This document shows positions 1 to 7,979 of a DNA stretch of 35,826 nucleotides, piece after piece; within the stretch, counting starts at the first letter, position 1; every line of letters starts with the position of its first letter. Made by a program: the position numbers and the translations under genes. The notes beneath the pieces are model-generated. The model ran no database searches, was not told the DNA's origin, and saw only the letters and a program-made list of their open reading frames with translations. The stretch lies in the NCBI GenBank assembly GCA_022614695.1, contig JAKEIC010000311.1, positions 1-35,826 on the forward strand, in the 5' to 3' direction. Source of the stretch: Planctomycetales bacterium. Its GTDB lineage: Bacteria; Planctomycetota; JAKEIC01.

Positions 1-152
1 ATGAAGATGGGACCAGAAACCGGCGAACACACGTGAGGGGGTGGACACAGGCCAGCCACTTCAGATAAGGACCCGCGGCGCCCACCGGACCCGGCACTCG
101 CGGGGCTGACGGCTCCTGTTCCGCAAGTCGGGGAAGCGCCCACCGTCGCCCC
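1..152. other. Left-edge sequence without a recognised gene
   Basis: No gene with recognisable homology is visible here. An eleven-codon open frame (1-36) begins at the window edge with ATG and ends at TGA, but it is too short to support. The stretch is presumably the upstream region of the gene at 216. Confidence 0.4.
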
Positions 153-181
153 TTGTGGCCGCTCGTGGCGCGGCGTATCCT
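153..181 (+). promoter_or_regulatory. Sigma70-like promoter for the Tyr/Gly-rich gene
   Basis: TTGTGG (153-158) and TATCCT (176-181) are separated by exactly 17 nt, a normal -35/-10 arrangement. Transcription would start near 188, leaving a leader of about 28 nt that carries a GGGAG Shine-Dalgarno (204-208) seven bases before the ATG at 216. Sequence pattern only. Confidence 0.4.
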
Positions 182-215
182 CTCCTGTTGTCCTCCCCCC
201 CGCGGGAGCGGACAA

Positions 216-758
216 ATGATGAGGCACGTACCCATGACCCGGAGCCGCCTCTTCGGTCTCTCGGTCGTCGCCGGGGCGCTCGGCGCCGGCTGCTTCGACT
301 TCCCGGTGGATGAATGGGACGGGAACTACCGGCGGAGCGCCCCCGTCGAGAGGGAGATCCGGTACGTCCGCGACCCGGCGACGCCGGCGACGACGCGCGA
401 GGTCTACTACGTGGGGCCCACGAACATCACCTACACCGAGTCGGCCTACCCGCATCCCGTGGGCCCCGGGTACTACTACGGAGGGCCCGCCTACTACGGG
501 ACCGGGTACTACGGGAACGGCGCCTACGACCGCTGCTACGACCGCGGGTACGGATACGGGTCCGGCTACGGGGTGCAGCTCCGCGGCTCCGGCTCGGGAC
601 GGCACTACTCCTGGAACGGGAGCCTCGCCTGGGGCGGCGGCTCGTACTCCGGCGGATGCTCGGGCCCCTACGGCTCGACCTACTCGTCGGGCAGCTCGTC
701 GGGCCTAGGGGTCTACGGCAGCAACGTCGAGCCGAGCCGGTTCAGCACGTACCGGTAG
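216..758 (+). CDS. Tyr/Gly-rich secreted protein, possible lipoprotein
   Basis: I do not recognise the family. The start at 216 is chosen because GGGAG lies seven bases upstream; an alternative in-frame ATG is at 234. The N-terminus has a basic stretch (MTRSR) and a hydrophobic segment ending in ALGAGC, which looks like a signal peptide. The lipobox is imperfect, with Gly at -3, so lipidation is uncertain. The mature part is low-complexity: many YYG, GYG and GSG repeats from about residue 85 onward, with few charged residues and a few cysteines (two near residues 105 and 150). Such composition suits a surface or cell-envelope protein. It is convergent with the transporter gene whose stop lies 16 bp away. 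Confidence 0.6.
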   Translation: MMRHVPMTRSRLFGLSVVAGALGAGCFDFPVDEWDGNYRRSAPVEREIRYVRDPATPATTREVYYVGPTNITYTESAYPHPVGPGYYYGGPAYYGTGYYGNGAYDRCYDRGYGYGSGYGVQLRGSGSGRHYSWNGSLAWGGGSYSGGCSGPYGSTYSSGSSSGLGVYGSNVEPSRFSTYR

Positions 759-773
759 CGACCGTCGCTCGGG

Positions 774-2078
774 TCATGGGCGCGGGGGTGCGGGCGCCGC
801 GAGCGCGGGCGCCGGCGCGGGGGTCCCGTGGGCGCCGGGTCTCGCCCGCTGGATGAAGTAGGTGAAGACGTAGTGGCACGTGGGGACCCCGAGCAGGAGC
901 CCCCAGACCCCGAAGAGGTGCTCGCCGAGGAAGAGGATCACGAGCACGACCAGCGGGTGGATGTGCATGACCGAGCCCATGATGCGCGGGTTCAGGACGT
1001 AGGCCTCGATCAGGTGGATGACCGTGATGAGGCCGATCGCATAGAGCATCACGAGGGCGTTCCGCTCCGCGAGCGCCACGAGGCAGATCGGCACGGTCGA
1101 GATGAAGACGCCCGCCACCGGGATAAAGGAGCAGGCGAAGACGATCACGGAAAGCACGACCGACGACGGGATGTCGAGCGCCTGCAGCCCGATGAACGTC
1201 AGGACCGTGTTGCAGAGGGCGATGAGGGTCTGGGCCTGGAAGGCCTTCCCCATGCCGTTCCCGAACGCGATCATGCCGGGCGCGATTTCGTCGTAGAAGC
1301 GCTTCAGGTTGCTCTCGCCGAGGCTCCGAGCCATCTCCGCCACGCGCGGGAGCCCCACCACGATCAGGAACGCGAAGATGAACGCGAGCAGGAAGTGGAA
1401 GACGAACGTGAGGATGCCGCGGAGCGCCTTCACGACGGGGGCTGTGACGCTGGGCAGGCTCTCGTTCGCCCACTTCGTGACGAGGTCCACGGCGCCCTCG
1501 TAGCCCCCCCGGTACGCCGGGTCCTCGCGGAACTTCCGGACGAGCGACGCCGAGAGGACGCTCTCGAAGAGGCGGTCCACCTTCGCGCGGTCGAGCACCG
1601 GCTTCGGGGCGGGCGCTCCTCCGGGTCCCTTACCGGCCTCGGCCGGCGGGACCCGCTCGGGCGCCGACCCCTCGCCCACGCCCCCCTCGTGGGCCGACTC
1701 CCCGCGCGCGGTCCAGAGCCCCGGGGCGATCTTCTCCGCGAGCTCGCGGCCCTGCGCGGCCACTCTCGGGATGATGACCCAGACCGCGCCCACGATCACG
1801 CCGGCCAGGAGGAGGAACACGCCGACCGTGGTGAGGCGCCAGACCGCCCCCGACGGGTCCTCCCGCCCGACCTTGCGGCAGACCCACTCGACGACGTTGT
1901 AGGCGATGTAGGAGAGGACGAAGGTGACGAAGATGATGTCGAAGAAGTACCGGAGGGCGTACAGCGCGAGGAGGAAGAGCCCCCAGATCGCGATCTTCTC
2001 CCACGGGAGCCGGCGGATGAACCGGAGTTCGTCCGCGTCGAGCCCCTTGAGGAGCCGGCTGTCGCGGGTCTCCGGCAC
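774..2078 (-). CDS. AI-2E family transporter (TqsA/PerM-like permease)
   Basis: A 434-residue polytopic inner-membrane protein of the AI-2E exporter family. Helices are visible at about 28-62, 83-103 and 220-245, and there is a cluster of helices after residue 280. The family's C-terminal signature is present as GEHLFGVWGLLLGVP. A Gly/Pro/Ala/Glu-rich insertion (about residues 124-162) interrupts the soluble loop after the second hairpin, and the protein ends in an Ala/Pro tail. Substrate cannot be told from sequence; family members export autoinducer-2 or other small molecules, and some take part in ion exchange. The GTG start at 2078 is chosen because homology begins there and the hexamer TAGAAT sits 8 nt upstream. 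It follows the ABC-2 permease gene by 11 bp but may have its own promoter. Confidence 0.85.
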   Translation of the reverse strand: MPETRDSRLLKGLDADELRFIRRLPWEKIAIWGLFLLALYALRYFFDIIFVTFVLSYIAYNVVEWVCRKVGREDPSGAVWRLTTVGVFLLLAGVIVGAVWVIIPRVAAQGRELAEKIAPGLWTARGESAHEGGVGEGSAPERVPPAEAGKGPGGAPAPKPVLDRAKVDRLFESVLSASLVRKFREDPAYRGGYEGAVDLVTKWANESLPSVTAPVVKALRGILTFVFHFLLAFIFAFLIVVGLPRVAEMARSLGESNLKRFYDEIAPGMIAFGNGMGKAFQAQTLIALCNTVLTFIGLQALDIPSSVVLSVIVFACSFIPVAGVFISTVPICLVALAERNALVMLYAIGLITVIHLIEAYVLNPRIMGSVMHIHPLVVLVILFLGEHLFGVWGLLLGVPTCHYVFTYFIQRARPGAHGTPAPAPALAAPAPPRP

Positions 2079-2086
2079 GGGCGGGG

Positions 2087-2092
2087 ATTCTA
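2087..2092 (-). promoter_or_regulatory. -10 hexamer TAGAAT, 8 nt before the GTG at 2078
   Basis: TAGAAT on the minus strand ends 8 nt before the transporter start, so a transcript would begin at or within a base or two of the GTG. Its first three bases are also the TAG stop codon of the upstream permease gene. There is no clear -35. Confidence 0.45.
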
Positions 2093-3673
2093 CTCGACGC
2101 GTCCGGCGAGACGCGGGAAGACCCGGACGACGGCCGTCAGGAGGAGGGCGGCGATCGAGAGCTGCACGGGTCCGAGCACGAGGGCGTCGGTGCCGGTTCC
2201 GTCGGCCAGCGCGGCGTAGACGAGGTAGAAGGGATTCGCCGCCCTCACGATCCAGAGAGCGATCGGGTTCTCCGCCAGGGCGGAGAACGCCACGAAGAGC
2301 TGGCAGAGGAGCCAGTAGACGACGCCGACGGAGAGCGCGAGCGAGACCCCCGGGCCGCGGCGCTTCATCCGGAGCCCGGCGATCGCGCCGATCGCGTAGG
2401 CCATCGCATACGCCGCCACGATCGCGAGCAGGCTCAGCCCGAACCCCTGGACCGTGAGCGCCGGCCCCCCCACCGCCGCCATGGCGAGGAGGAGCGCGCC
2501 CGGGAGCGCGAGGAACGGCCAGTGGATCCGCGCAGCGGCCGCCGCCTGCTCCAGGACGAAATCCGGACCCGTCATCGGCGTCACGAGGAGCTGCGCGGCC
2601 GTCCCGTCCTCGTGGGGGCGGGCGAACGCGTTGGCTCCCGAGATGAGGAGGAGCGCCACGGGGAGCGCCATCGCCGCCCCGAGCGTCCACGCCTGCACCT
2701 CGGGCTTGGCGAGCTCCTCGCGGTTCCCAAGGAGGAGGAGGAGCAGCACGAACACGCCGTAGAGGGCGAGGAGGAACGGGACGATCAGGAACTCCTTCGG
2801 AGTGCTCCGCACCTCGAGCCAGAAGAGGGGCGCGCGGCCGGGCCCGGTCTGGCGGGGCCGCCCGGACCGCCCGGACGGCGCGGTCGGGGCGGCCGGCGGC
2901 GGGGGGAGATCGAGCACCTGGAGGTGGCGGGCGGCGAGCGCGGCGAGCCCTGCCGAGACGGCGAACGCCACGGCGAGCGTCGCCAAGAGCGAGGCTGGCC
3001 CGTACTCCTGGGGTGACGTGAAGAGCATCACGAGAGAGACCACGTGCGACCCGTAGAAGTCTCCCGGGCCCGCGAGGAGGGTGTTGTCGGAGGCGGCCTG
3101 CACCGCCTTCCCGAGCGGGAGAAGGCAGCACGCGCTCGCGACCTCGTGGAGGATGAACCCGAGGTAGGCGGCGAGCAGCGCCCCGAAGAACGTGGCCCCG
3201 ACGGCCGCCGCATAGAGGGAGACCGCCGTGAGCAGGACGGCGCCGGAGAGGATCAGGAGCGAGGTGGCCGCAACTTCGAACGGCGCGACGCCCCCGCCGA
3301 GCCATGTCGCGGCCAGCACTGGCGCGGCTGCGGCGATCATGAGGGCCACCAGGACGCCCCGCCCGAGGAGCTTCCCGAAGACGATCTCCCGCGGCGAGAG
3401 CCCGGTCGTGAGGAGGATCGCCAAGGTCCCGCCGCGTCGCTCGGAAGCGAGCGCCCCGGCGCAGAAGGCGGGAGCGGTGAGGTAGGCGAGAGCCGCCTCG
3501 GACAGGACCACCAGGTAGAAGAACATCCGGCCCCGGGCCTGGGAGCCGCCGGTCCGGAACCCGATCGCGAGCACGGCGACAAGCGCCGCCGCGAACGCCG
3601 CCCGGGAGAAGAAGACCCGCGGGCTCCGGTAGGCCCGGCGCAGCTCGGCGAGGAGGACGGGGTTCCGGAACAT
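2090..3673 (-). CDS. ABC-2 type transporter permease protein
   Basis: A 527-residue membrane protein resembling ABC-2 permease subunits. It contains two similar halves. Each starts with an amphipathic 'elbow' (residues 1-20, RNPVLLAELRRAYRSPRVFF; and about 285-300, FWLEVRSTPKEFL), followed by about six hydrophobic segments. The motif ASERRGGTLAILLTTGLSPREI is the loop typical of NosY/GldF-like permeases, and a diverged copy (EDGTAAQLLVTPMTGPDFV) occurs in the second half. It is therefore probably a fused permease dimer. No ATP-binding subunit is encoded in this window, so the partner must lie elsewhere. ATG start at 3673; TATGCT lies 11 nt upstream. Confidence 0.75.
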   Translation of the reverse strand: MFRNPVLLAELRRAYRSPRVFFSRAAFAAALVAVLAIGFRTGGSQARGRMFFYLVVLSEAALAYLTAPAFCAGALASERRGGTLAILLTTGLSPREIVFGKLLGRGVLVALMIAAAAPVLAATWLGGGVAPFEVAATSLLILSGAVLLTAVSLYAAAVGATFFGALLAAYLGFILHEVASACCLLPLGKAVQAASDNTLLAGPGDFYGSHVVSLVMLFTSPQEYGPASLLATLAVAFAVSAGLAALAARHLQVLDLPPPPAAPTAPSGRSGRPRQTGPGRAPLFWLEVRSTPKEFLIVPFLLALYGVFVLLLLLLGNREELAKPEVQAWTLGAAMALPVALLLISGANAFARPHEDGTAAQLLVTPMTGPDFVLEQAAAAARIHWPFLALPGALLLAMAAVGGPALTVQGFGLSLLAIVAAYAMAYAIGAIAGLRMKRRGPGVSLALSVGVVYWLLCQLFVAFSALAENPIALWIVRAANPFYLVYAALADGTGTDALVLGPVQLSIAALLLTAVVRVFPRLAGRVE

Positions 3674-3684
3674 CCCGGGCCGAG

Positions 3685-3690
3685 AGCATA
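3685..3690 (-). promoter_or_regulatory. -10-like hexamer TATGCT before the permease gene
   Basis: TATGCT on the minus strand ends 11 nt before the ATG at 3673, giving a leader of only a few bases. It lies in the 83-bp divergent region shared with the EEP gene. No convincing -35. Confidence 0.35.
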
Positions 3691-3723
3691 GCCGACCGCG
3701 GAGCCGAGGGACGATGCCCCTTG

Positions 3724-3729
3724 TAGAAT
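3724..3729 (+). promoter_or_regulatory. -10-like hexamer TAGAAT before the EEP lipoprotein gene
   Basis: TAGAAT on the plus strand is 27 nt before the GTG at 3757, implying a leader of about 20 nt. It forms a divergent pair with TATGCT at 3685-3690. No matching -35 was seen. Confidence 0.35.
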
Positions 3730-3756
3730 CCTCCTCGATCGAGAGTTGGCCCAGGG

Positions 3757-4617
3757 GTGTCGAGGGGCTCCGCGGTATCGCTCCCGCTCGTCCTCCTGGT
3801 CGGGGCGTGCGGGAGCGCCCCGACCGAGGGACCTCGGGCCGAGCCGCCCGCCGAGCCTCGACCGCGCCTCGTCCTCACGGCACTGACATTCAACGTGCAA
3901 TGGGAGGAGGTCCCGAGGGTGTGCCCGGGCACCCCGTGCAGGCCGTGGTCCGAGCGGGGCCCGGAGGCGGTGCGCCTCCTCCAAGAGCGCCGGCCGAATG
4001 TCATCGGCCTGCAGGAGGCGTCCTATCGGCAGGCGACGGACCTCGCGAGCGGGCTCGGCGGCCTGGAGATCCACCGGGAGGGCGATCCCCGGGGAGAGTT
4101 CGTGCCGATCCTCTTCGACAAGGAGCGCTTCTCCCGGGTTGCGGGTGGGGCCTTCTGGTTCGCGGAGGACTCGGGGTGGGTCGGGACGCGTCGCTGCAAC
4201 TGGGTCCGGCTCGAGGACCGGCAGTCGCGAGGCCGATTCGAGTTCTACAATTGCCACTGGGACAACGAGTCCGTCCCGGGTCGCGAGAGGGCGGCGCGCA
4301 CCCTGCTCCGACACCTCCTGGAGCGCCCCGATCCGCTCCCGGCAATCGTCGCCGGCGATCTCAACGGGCCCTGGAGCGACGGTCCGATCCGCATCCTCGA
4401 GTCAGACCCGACGCTGGCGCTCCAGGACGCTCTCCCCCGCACCGCGGACGATGCCCGCTGGCTGCAGGCCGAGCAGCGCTGGCAGCGGGTGGATTACATC
4501 CTCGCCACCCGTCATTGGCGGGTCCTCGGATCCAGCGTCCTCCAGGCTCACGGGGGCGCGGTCCCGCCGTCCGATCACCGCCCGGTCCTCGCGACGCTCG
4601 AGCTGCGATCGGGGTGA
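3757..4617 (+). CDS. Endonuclease/exonuclease/phosphatase (EEP) family lipoprotein
   Basis: A 286-residue protein with an N-terminal lipoprotein signal (hydrophobic LPLVLLVGAC, acylated Cys at residue 18) and an EEP domain from about residue 40 to the end. Visible catalytic motifs are TFNVQW (first strand, Asn), LQEAS (metal-binding Glu), NCHWDNE (near the usual His position), AGDLNGPW (Asp and Asn) and the terminal SDHRPV with the catalytic Asp-His. All key residues appear intact. The family cleaves phosphodiesters in DNA, RNA, inositol phosphates or sphingomyelin; the substrate here is unknown. The GTG at 3757 is the first usable start in frame. The gene is convergent with the CRTAC1-like gene, with 17 bp between stops. 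Confidence 0.8.
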   Translation: MSRGSAVSLPLVLLVGACGSAPTEGPRAEPPAEPRPRLVLTALTFNVQWEEVPRVCPGTPCRPWSERGPEAVRLLQERRPNVIGLQEASYRQATDLASGLGGLEIHREGDPRGEFVPILFDKERFSRVAGGAFWFAEDSGWVGTRRCNWVRLEDRQSRGRFEFYNCHWDNESVPGRERAARTLLRHLLERPDPLPAIVAGDLNGPWSDGPIRILESDPTLALQDALPRTADDARWLQAEQRWQRVDYILATRHWRVLGSSVLQAHGGAVPPSDHRPVLATLELRSG

Positions 4618-4634
4618 CCGATGCGGCCCGTCTC

Positions 4635-6869
4635 CTACCGGGGGAGCCGCCGCGTCCCGCCGTTCTCCGTCACCTCCCAGGCGCCCGCGGCGAGTGGCCC
4701 GACCGTCGTCCGCTTGCCGCCCGGCCAGAGGACCGACACGCGGGCCTCCTTCGCCACCCCGAGCCCGAACCGGGCCTCGGGCGGCTCCTGCGAGAGGTAG
4801 CCGGTGCCCGCCGTGATCGGCCTCGCCTGGGTCGGCACCCCCGGCCCCTCGCAGGTGACGATCGCCCCGACGGCCTCGGGGTTCCCGCGGGCCGACGCCC
4901 GCGGCCGGACCACGAGGAGCCGCGCGCCGGGCACCCCGCGGTGGCGCCAGAGGCGCGACGGCACGCGGTGGTTGCTCACCACGATCTCGGGCCAGAGGTC
5001 GCCGTCGAGGTCCGCGGCGATCCCTCCCCGGCCGTCCTCGATCCCGTCCACCCCCAGGACGTAGGCGACGTCGTCGAACTTGAGCCCGCCCCGGTTCCGG
5101 AAGAGGCAGTTCCTCTCGCGGCCGTTGAAGGTCTTCTTCCCGAATCGGAACTGCCTCTGTCCGCCCGCGTACTCGTGCCGACGTGGCACCACGTCGGCCC
5201 AGAAGGGCACTCACAAGTCCTCGGGGTCCTCGCCCGTCACGAACCCGTTCACGACGTAGATATCCGTCCAGCCGTCCCCGTCGTAGTCGAGCGCGCTCGA
5301 GGACCAGGCCCAGCCGCCGTTCGACGCCCCGGCCTCCGCGCCGACGTCGGTGAAGGTCCCGTCCCCGTTGTTCCGGAGGAGCGAGTTCCCGGCGGCCATC
5401 TTCCGGAGGATGTCCAGCACGCGTCCCCGGAAGAGCCAACCGACCAGCCCCGGAACCGGGTAGTCGGGATCCTCGAATATCCACTGGCCCACGGAGCTGA
5501 ACATGTTGGAGACGTAGAGGTCGAGGTCTCCGTCCGCGTCGAAGTCCGCCCAACTGACCCCCATCCCCATGCCGACGTCGTTGGTCTTCGAGGCCTTGGT
5601 CCGGTCCTCGAACGTCCCGTCGCCTCGGTTCACGTAGAGGGCGTTGAACGCGAAGTCGTTCGCCACGTAGAGGTCCGGGGCTCCGTCCCCCGTCACGTCG
5701 GCGAACGCCGCGGCGAGCGCGTAGCCCGTGTGGCCCACGCCGGCCGCCTCGGTCACGTCCTCGAATGTCCCGTCGCCGCGGTTCCGGAACAGCCGGTCGG
5801 CCTCCCCGTTCCGGGCCATGAAGTCCACCGGACGCTCCCGCACGGTGCCGTAGCCGCCGACGAAGAGGTCCAGGTCCCCGTCCCCGTCCACGTCGGCCGC
5901 CGCCGCGCAGGTGGACCAGACCCCGCTCTCGGCGAGACCGGCCGCGACCGTTGCCTCGGTGAAGGTGCCGTCGCCCTTCCCCCGGTAGAACTGGTTCGGG
6001 CCCCCGTAGACGGCGAGGAAGAGGTCCCGCGACCCGTCGGCATCGAAGTCGGCGCAGAGCACTCCTCGGAGGCTCTGCAGGGGACCGACGTCCTTGAATC
6101 CTGCGCGGTCCGTGGCGTCCTCGAACCGGCCGTCCCCGCGGTTGAGCCACAGCGCCAGGCGCGCGCTTCCCGCGAAGACGAGGTCCGGGTCCCCGTCCCG
6201 GTCCACGTCGGAGGCCGCGATCCCTCCTCCGGAGTGCTCGCCGGGGTAGAACGCGTCGTCATGGCGGTCGCAACCCTCGACGTAGACCTGGGAGATGCCG
6301 CTCCCTGCGGTCCAGTCCTCGAAGACCGAGTCGGCGCCGCCGCAGACGGCGTTGCGGCCCGTCTCCGCGACGCGGGCGATCTTCCACGCCCCGGCCTCGC
6401 GGCGGAACTCGACCAGGAGCCACCGGGTCTCCTCCTCGCGTCTCCCGTCCGCGAGGACCCCGCGGATCCTCTGCTCGCATGTCGCGAGGACTCGTTCCTC
6501 GGAGCGCTCGAGGACCTTCCGGACCTTGAACAGGGTGCCGTCCACCCTCGAGTAGCGGGCCACCCGGGCCGCCACCGAAGCTCGCCCGGCCTGCGGCCCG
6601 GGGCGCTCGCCGTACTCGGTGACCGCGAGCCCGCCCGGGGCGGCGCCGACGAGTACCGCCTCGTCCGCCCCGCCCCCCGCCTCGCGGTAGTCGGCCGCGA
6701 AGGCCTCGAGGGCGAGGTCGGGGTCGTGCTTCTGGATCGCGCTCGTCACCTTCCGTCCGACCGCCTGGAGGGCCTCGACGTCCCGGACGATCGCGAGGGG
6801 CTCGCCCTCGGGGCGCGCCGAGAAGCAGCCGGCGAGGAGGACGATCGCGAGCCCCCCGTGCGTCCTCAT
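4635..6869 (-). CDS. CRTAC1-like VCBS/FG-GAP propeller lipoprotein with ASPIC/UnbV domain, interrupted by in-frame TGA
   Basis: The ATG at 6869 overlaps the rfbB stop (ATGA). Residues 1-15 form a lipoprotein signal (LLAGC, Cys15), followed by about 170 residues of unassigned, NTF2-like-looking sequence. Calcium-binding FG-GAP blades of the form DxDxDGxxDL follow: six before codon 553 (DVDRDGDPDL, DFDADGSRDL, DVDGDGDLDL, DVTGDGAPDL, DFDADGDLDL, DYDGDGWTDI). Codon 553 is TGA (5213-5211). The same frame then runs on for 191 codons with NGRERNCLFRN, a seventh blade (DLDGDLWPEI) and an ASPIC/UnbV domain (ITAGTGYLSQ, FGLG, WPGGKRT), ending at TAG. The stop thus falls between blades six and seven of what looks like a seven-bladed propeller. 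A GTG follows the TGA directly, so reinitiation is possible. The alternatives are nonsense mutation, sequence error or recoding (see the stem-loop at 5177-5198). Confidence 0.8.
5177..5213 (-). promoter_or_regulatory. In-frame TGA followed by a perfect stem-loop (SECIS-like geometry)
   Basis: TGA occupies 5213-5211. After 12 nt, the minus strand carries GCCGACGTG (5198-5190), the loop GTGC (5189-5186) and CACGTCGGC (5185-5177): a perfect 9-bp stem with a four-base loop starting with G, 21 nt from the TGA. Published bacterial SECIS descriptions place the apical loop about 16-37 nt after UGA and want a G among its first two bases. Both hold here. There is no bulged U, and GC-rich hairpins are common in this genome, so this is suggestive only. 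Confidence 0.4.
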
Positions 6870-7909
6870 CGCCGGGCCGCCGTCGGGCCTGCCGCCCGCA
6901 GCCGATCCCCGTACTGCTTCTCGTAGTAGTCCCGGTAGGCCCCCGTCTTCACCCGCTCCCACCAGGCCCTGTTCTCACGGTACCAGCGCGCCGTCTCCTC
7001 GAGCCCCTTCTCGAACGGGACCCGGGGCTCGAACCCGAGGTCCCGCCGCGCCTTCGCGGTGTCCATCGCGTAGCGCCGGTCGTGCCCGGGCCGGTCCGGG
7101 ACGAGCCGGACGAGCGACTCCGGCTTCCCGAGGAGCCTGAGGATCGCCCGGGTCATCTCGAGGTTCGTCCGCTCGTTGCCGCCGCCGATGTTGTAGACCT
7201 CGCCCGGGCGGCCGCGCTCGAGGGCCGCGGCGATGCCTCGGGCGTGGTCCTCGACGTGCATCCAGTCCCGGACGTTCCCCCCGTCGCCGTAGAGCGGGAG
7301 GGACTGGCCCGCCTCCGCGTTCGTGAGGAAGAGGGGGAGGACCTTCTCGGGGAACTGGAAGGGACCGTAGGTGTTGGACCCACGGGTGATCACCACCGGG
7401 GTGCCGTGGGTGTTTCGGTGGGCGAGCGCCAGGAGGTCCCCGGCCGCCTTGCTCGCGCTGTAGGGGTTCCCGGGCCGGAGAGGCGCGTCCTCCGCCGCGC
7501 GAGCGGGTTCGGGCACCGACCCGTAGACCTCGTCCGTGGAGACGAGGACGAGCTTCGGGACGGCGTGGCGTAGGACGGCGCGGAGGACGGTCTCGGTGCC
7601 CAGGACGTTGGTCCTGAGGAACGGCCCCGGGTCGTGGATCGAGCGGTCCACGTGGCTCTCGGCCGCGAGGTGCAGCACCGCGTCGGCGCCGCCCTCGAGC
7701 GTCTGGTCCAGCGCCGCCGGGTCGGCCACGTCGCCGCGGACGAACTTGTAGCGCGGGTTTCCCGCGCAGTCGGCGAGGTTTTCGGGGTTCCCCGCGTAGG
7801 TGAGGAGGTCCAGGTTCACGACCTCGGCCTGCGGATGGGCCGCGAGGAGGTGCCGGACGAGGTGCGAGCCGATGAAGCCGCAGCCGCCGGTGACGACGAG
7901 GCGCCGCAT
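6866..7909 (-). CDS. rfbB: dTDP-glucose 4,6-dehydratase
   Basis: A 347-residue extended short-chain dehydrogenase that converts dTDP-glucose to dTDP-4-keto-6-deoxyglucose, the second step of deoxysugar (e.g. rhamnose) synthesis for envelope glycans. The NAD-binding motif GGCGFIG is at residues 8-14. AAESHVDRS lies at about 82-90, STDEVYG at 124-130 carries the family's Thr-Asp-Glu triad, and YSASK at 150-154 gives the catalytic Tyr/Lys pair. NIGGGNERTN and RPGHDRRYAMD are typical of RfbB. Length is normal. The start at 7909 is set by homology; TATACT lies 10 nt upstream. No rfbA, rfbC or rfbD lies beside it. Its stop overlaps the start of the CRTAC1-like gene by 4 nt, so the two are probably co-transcribed. 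Confidence 0.92.
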   Translation of the reverse strand: MRRLVVTGGCGFIGSHLVRHLLAAHPQAEVVNLDLLTYAGNPENLADCAGNPRYKFVRGDVADPAALDQTLEGGADAVLHLAAESHVDRSIHDPGPFLRTNVLGTETVLRAVLRHAVPKLVLVSTDEVYGSVPEPARAAEDAPLRPGNPYSASKAAGDLLALAHRNTHGTPVVITRGSNTYGPFQFPEKVLPLFLTNAEAGQSLPLYGDGGNVRDWMHVEDHARGIAAALERGRPGEVYNIGGGNERTNLEMTRAILRLLGKPESLVRLVPDRPGHDRRYAMDTAKARRDLGFEPRVPFEKGLEETARWYRENRAWWERVKTGAYRDYYEKQYGDRLRAAGPTAARR

Positions 7910-7919
7910 GCGAGGGGAC

Positions 7920-7925
7920 AGTATA
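7920..7925 (-). promoter_or_regulatory. -10 hexamer TATACT, 10 nt before rfbB
   Basis: TATACT on the minus strand ends 10 nt before the rfbB ATG, in the 70-bp gap after the glycosyltransferase stop. The predicted transcript would be leaderless or nearly so. No -35 match at 16-18 nt. Confidence 0.5.
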
Positions 7926-7979
7926 GCGACCCGCCAGTCCGACGCGGCGCGGGCGGCGGCCGCGAGTCGGCCGTCTGGA

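Noticed and set aside
153..758. Start of the Tyr/Gly-rich protein at 153
   Set aside because: That codon is TTG lying in a plausible -35 element, and the extra residues would separate the signal peptide from the N-terminus. ATG 216 has a Shine-Dalgarno.
4635..5210. Separate gene for a stand-alone ASPIC/UnbV protein starting at the GTG after the TGA
   Set aside because: It would start in the middle of the propeller and has no signal peptide, although the family is exported. Reinitiation remains possible but an independent gene is unlikely.
4635..6869. Genome-wide reassignment of TGA to an amino acid
   Set aside because: TGA ends many intact genes here, often within ATGA, GTGA or TTGA overlaps, so it is a normal stop in this organism.
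774..6926. Very long open frames of over 1000 codons antisense or overlapping to the transporter, permease, EEP and CRTAC1-like genes
   Set aside because: Stop codons are rare in such GC-rich DNA. The translations are Arg/Pro/Ala/Gly-rich without any family motif, whereas the opposite frames carry clear domains.
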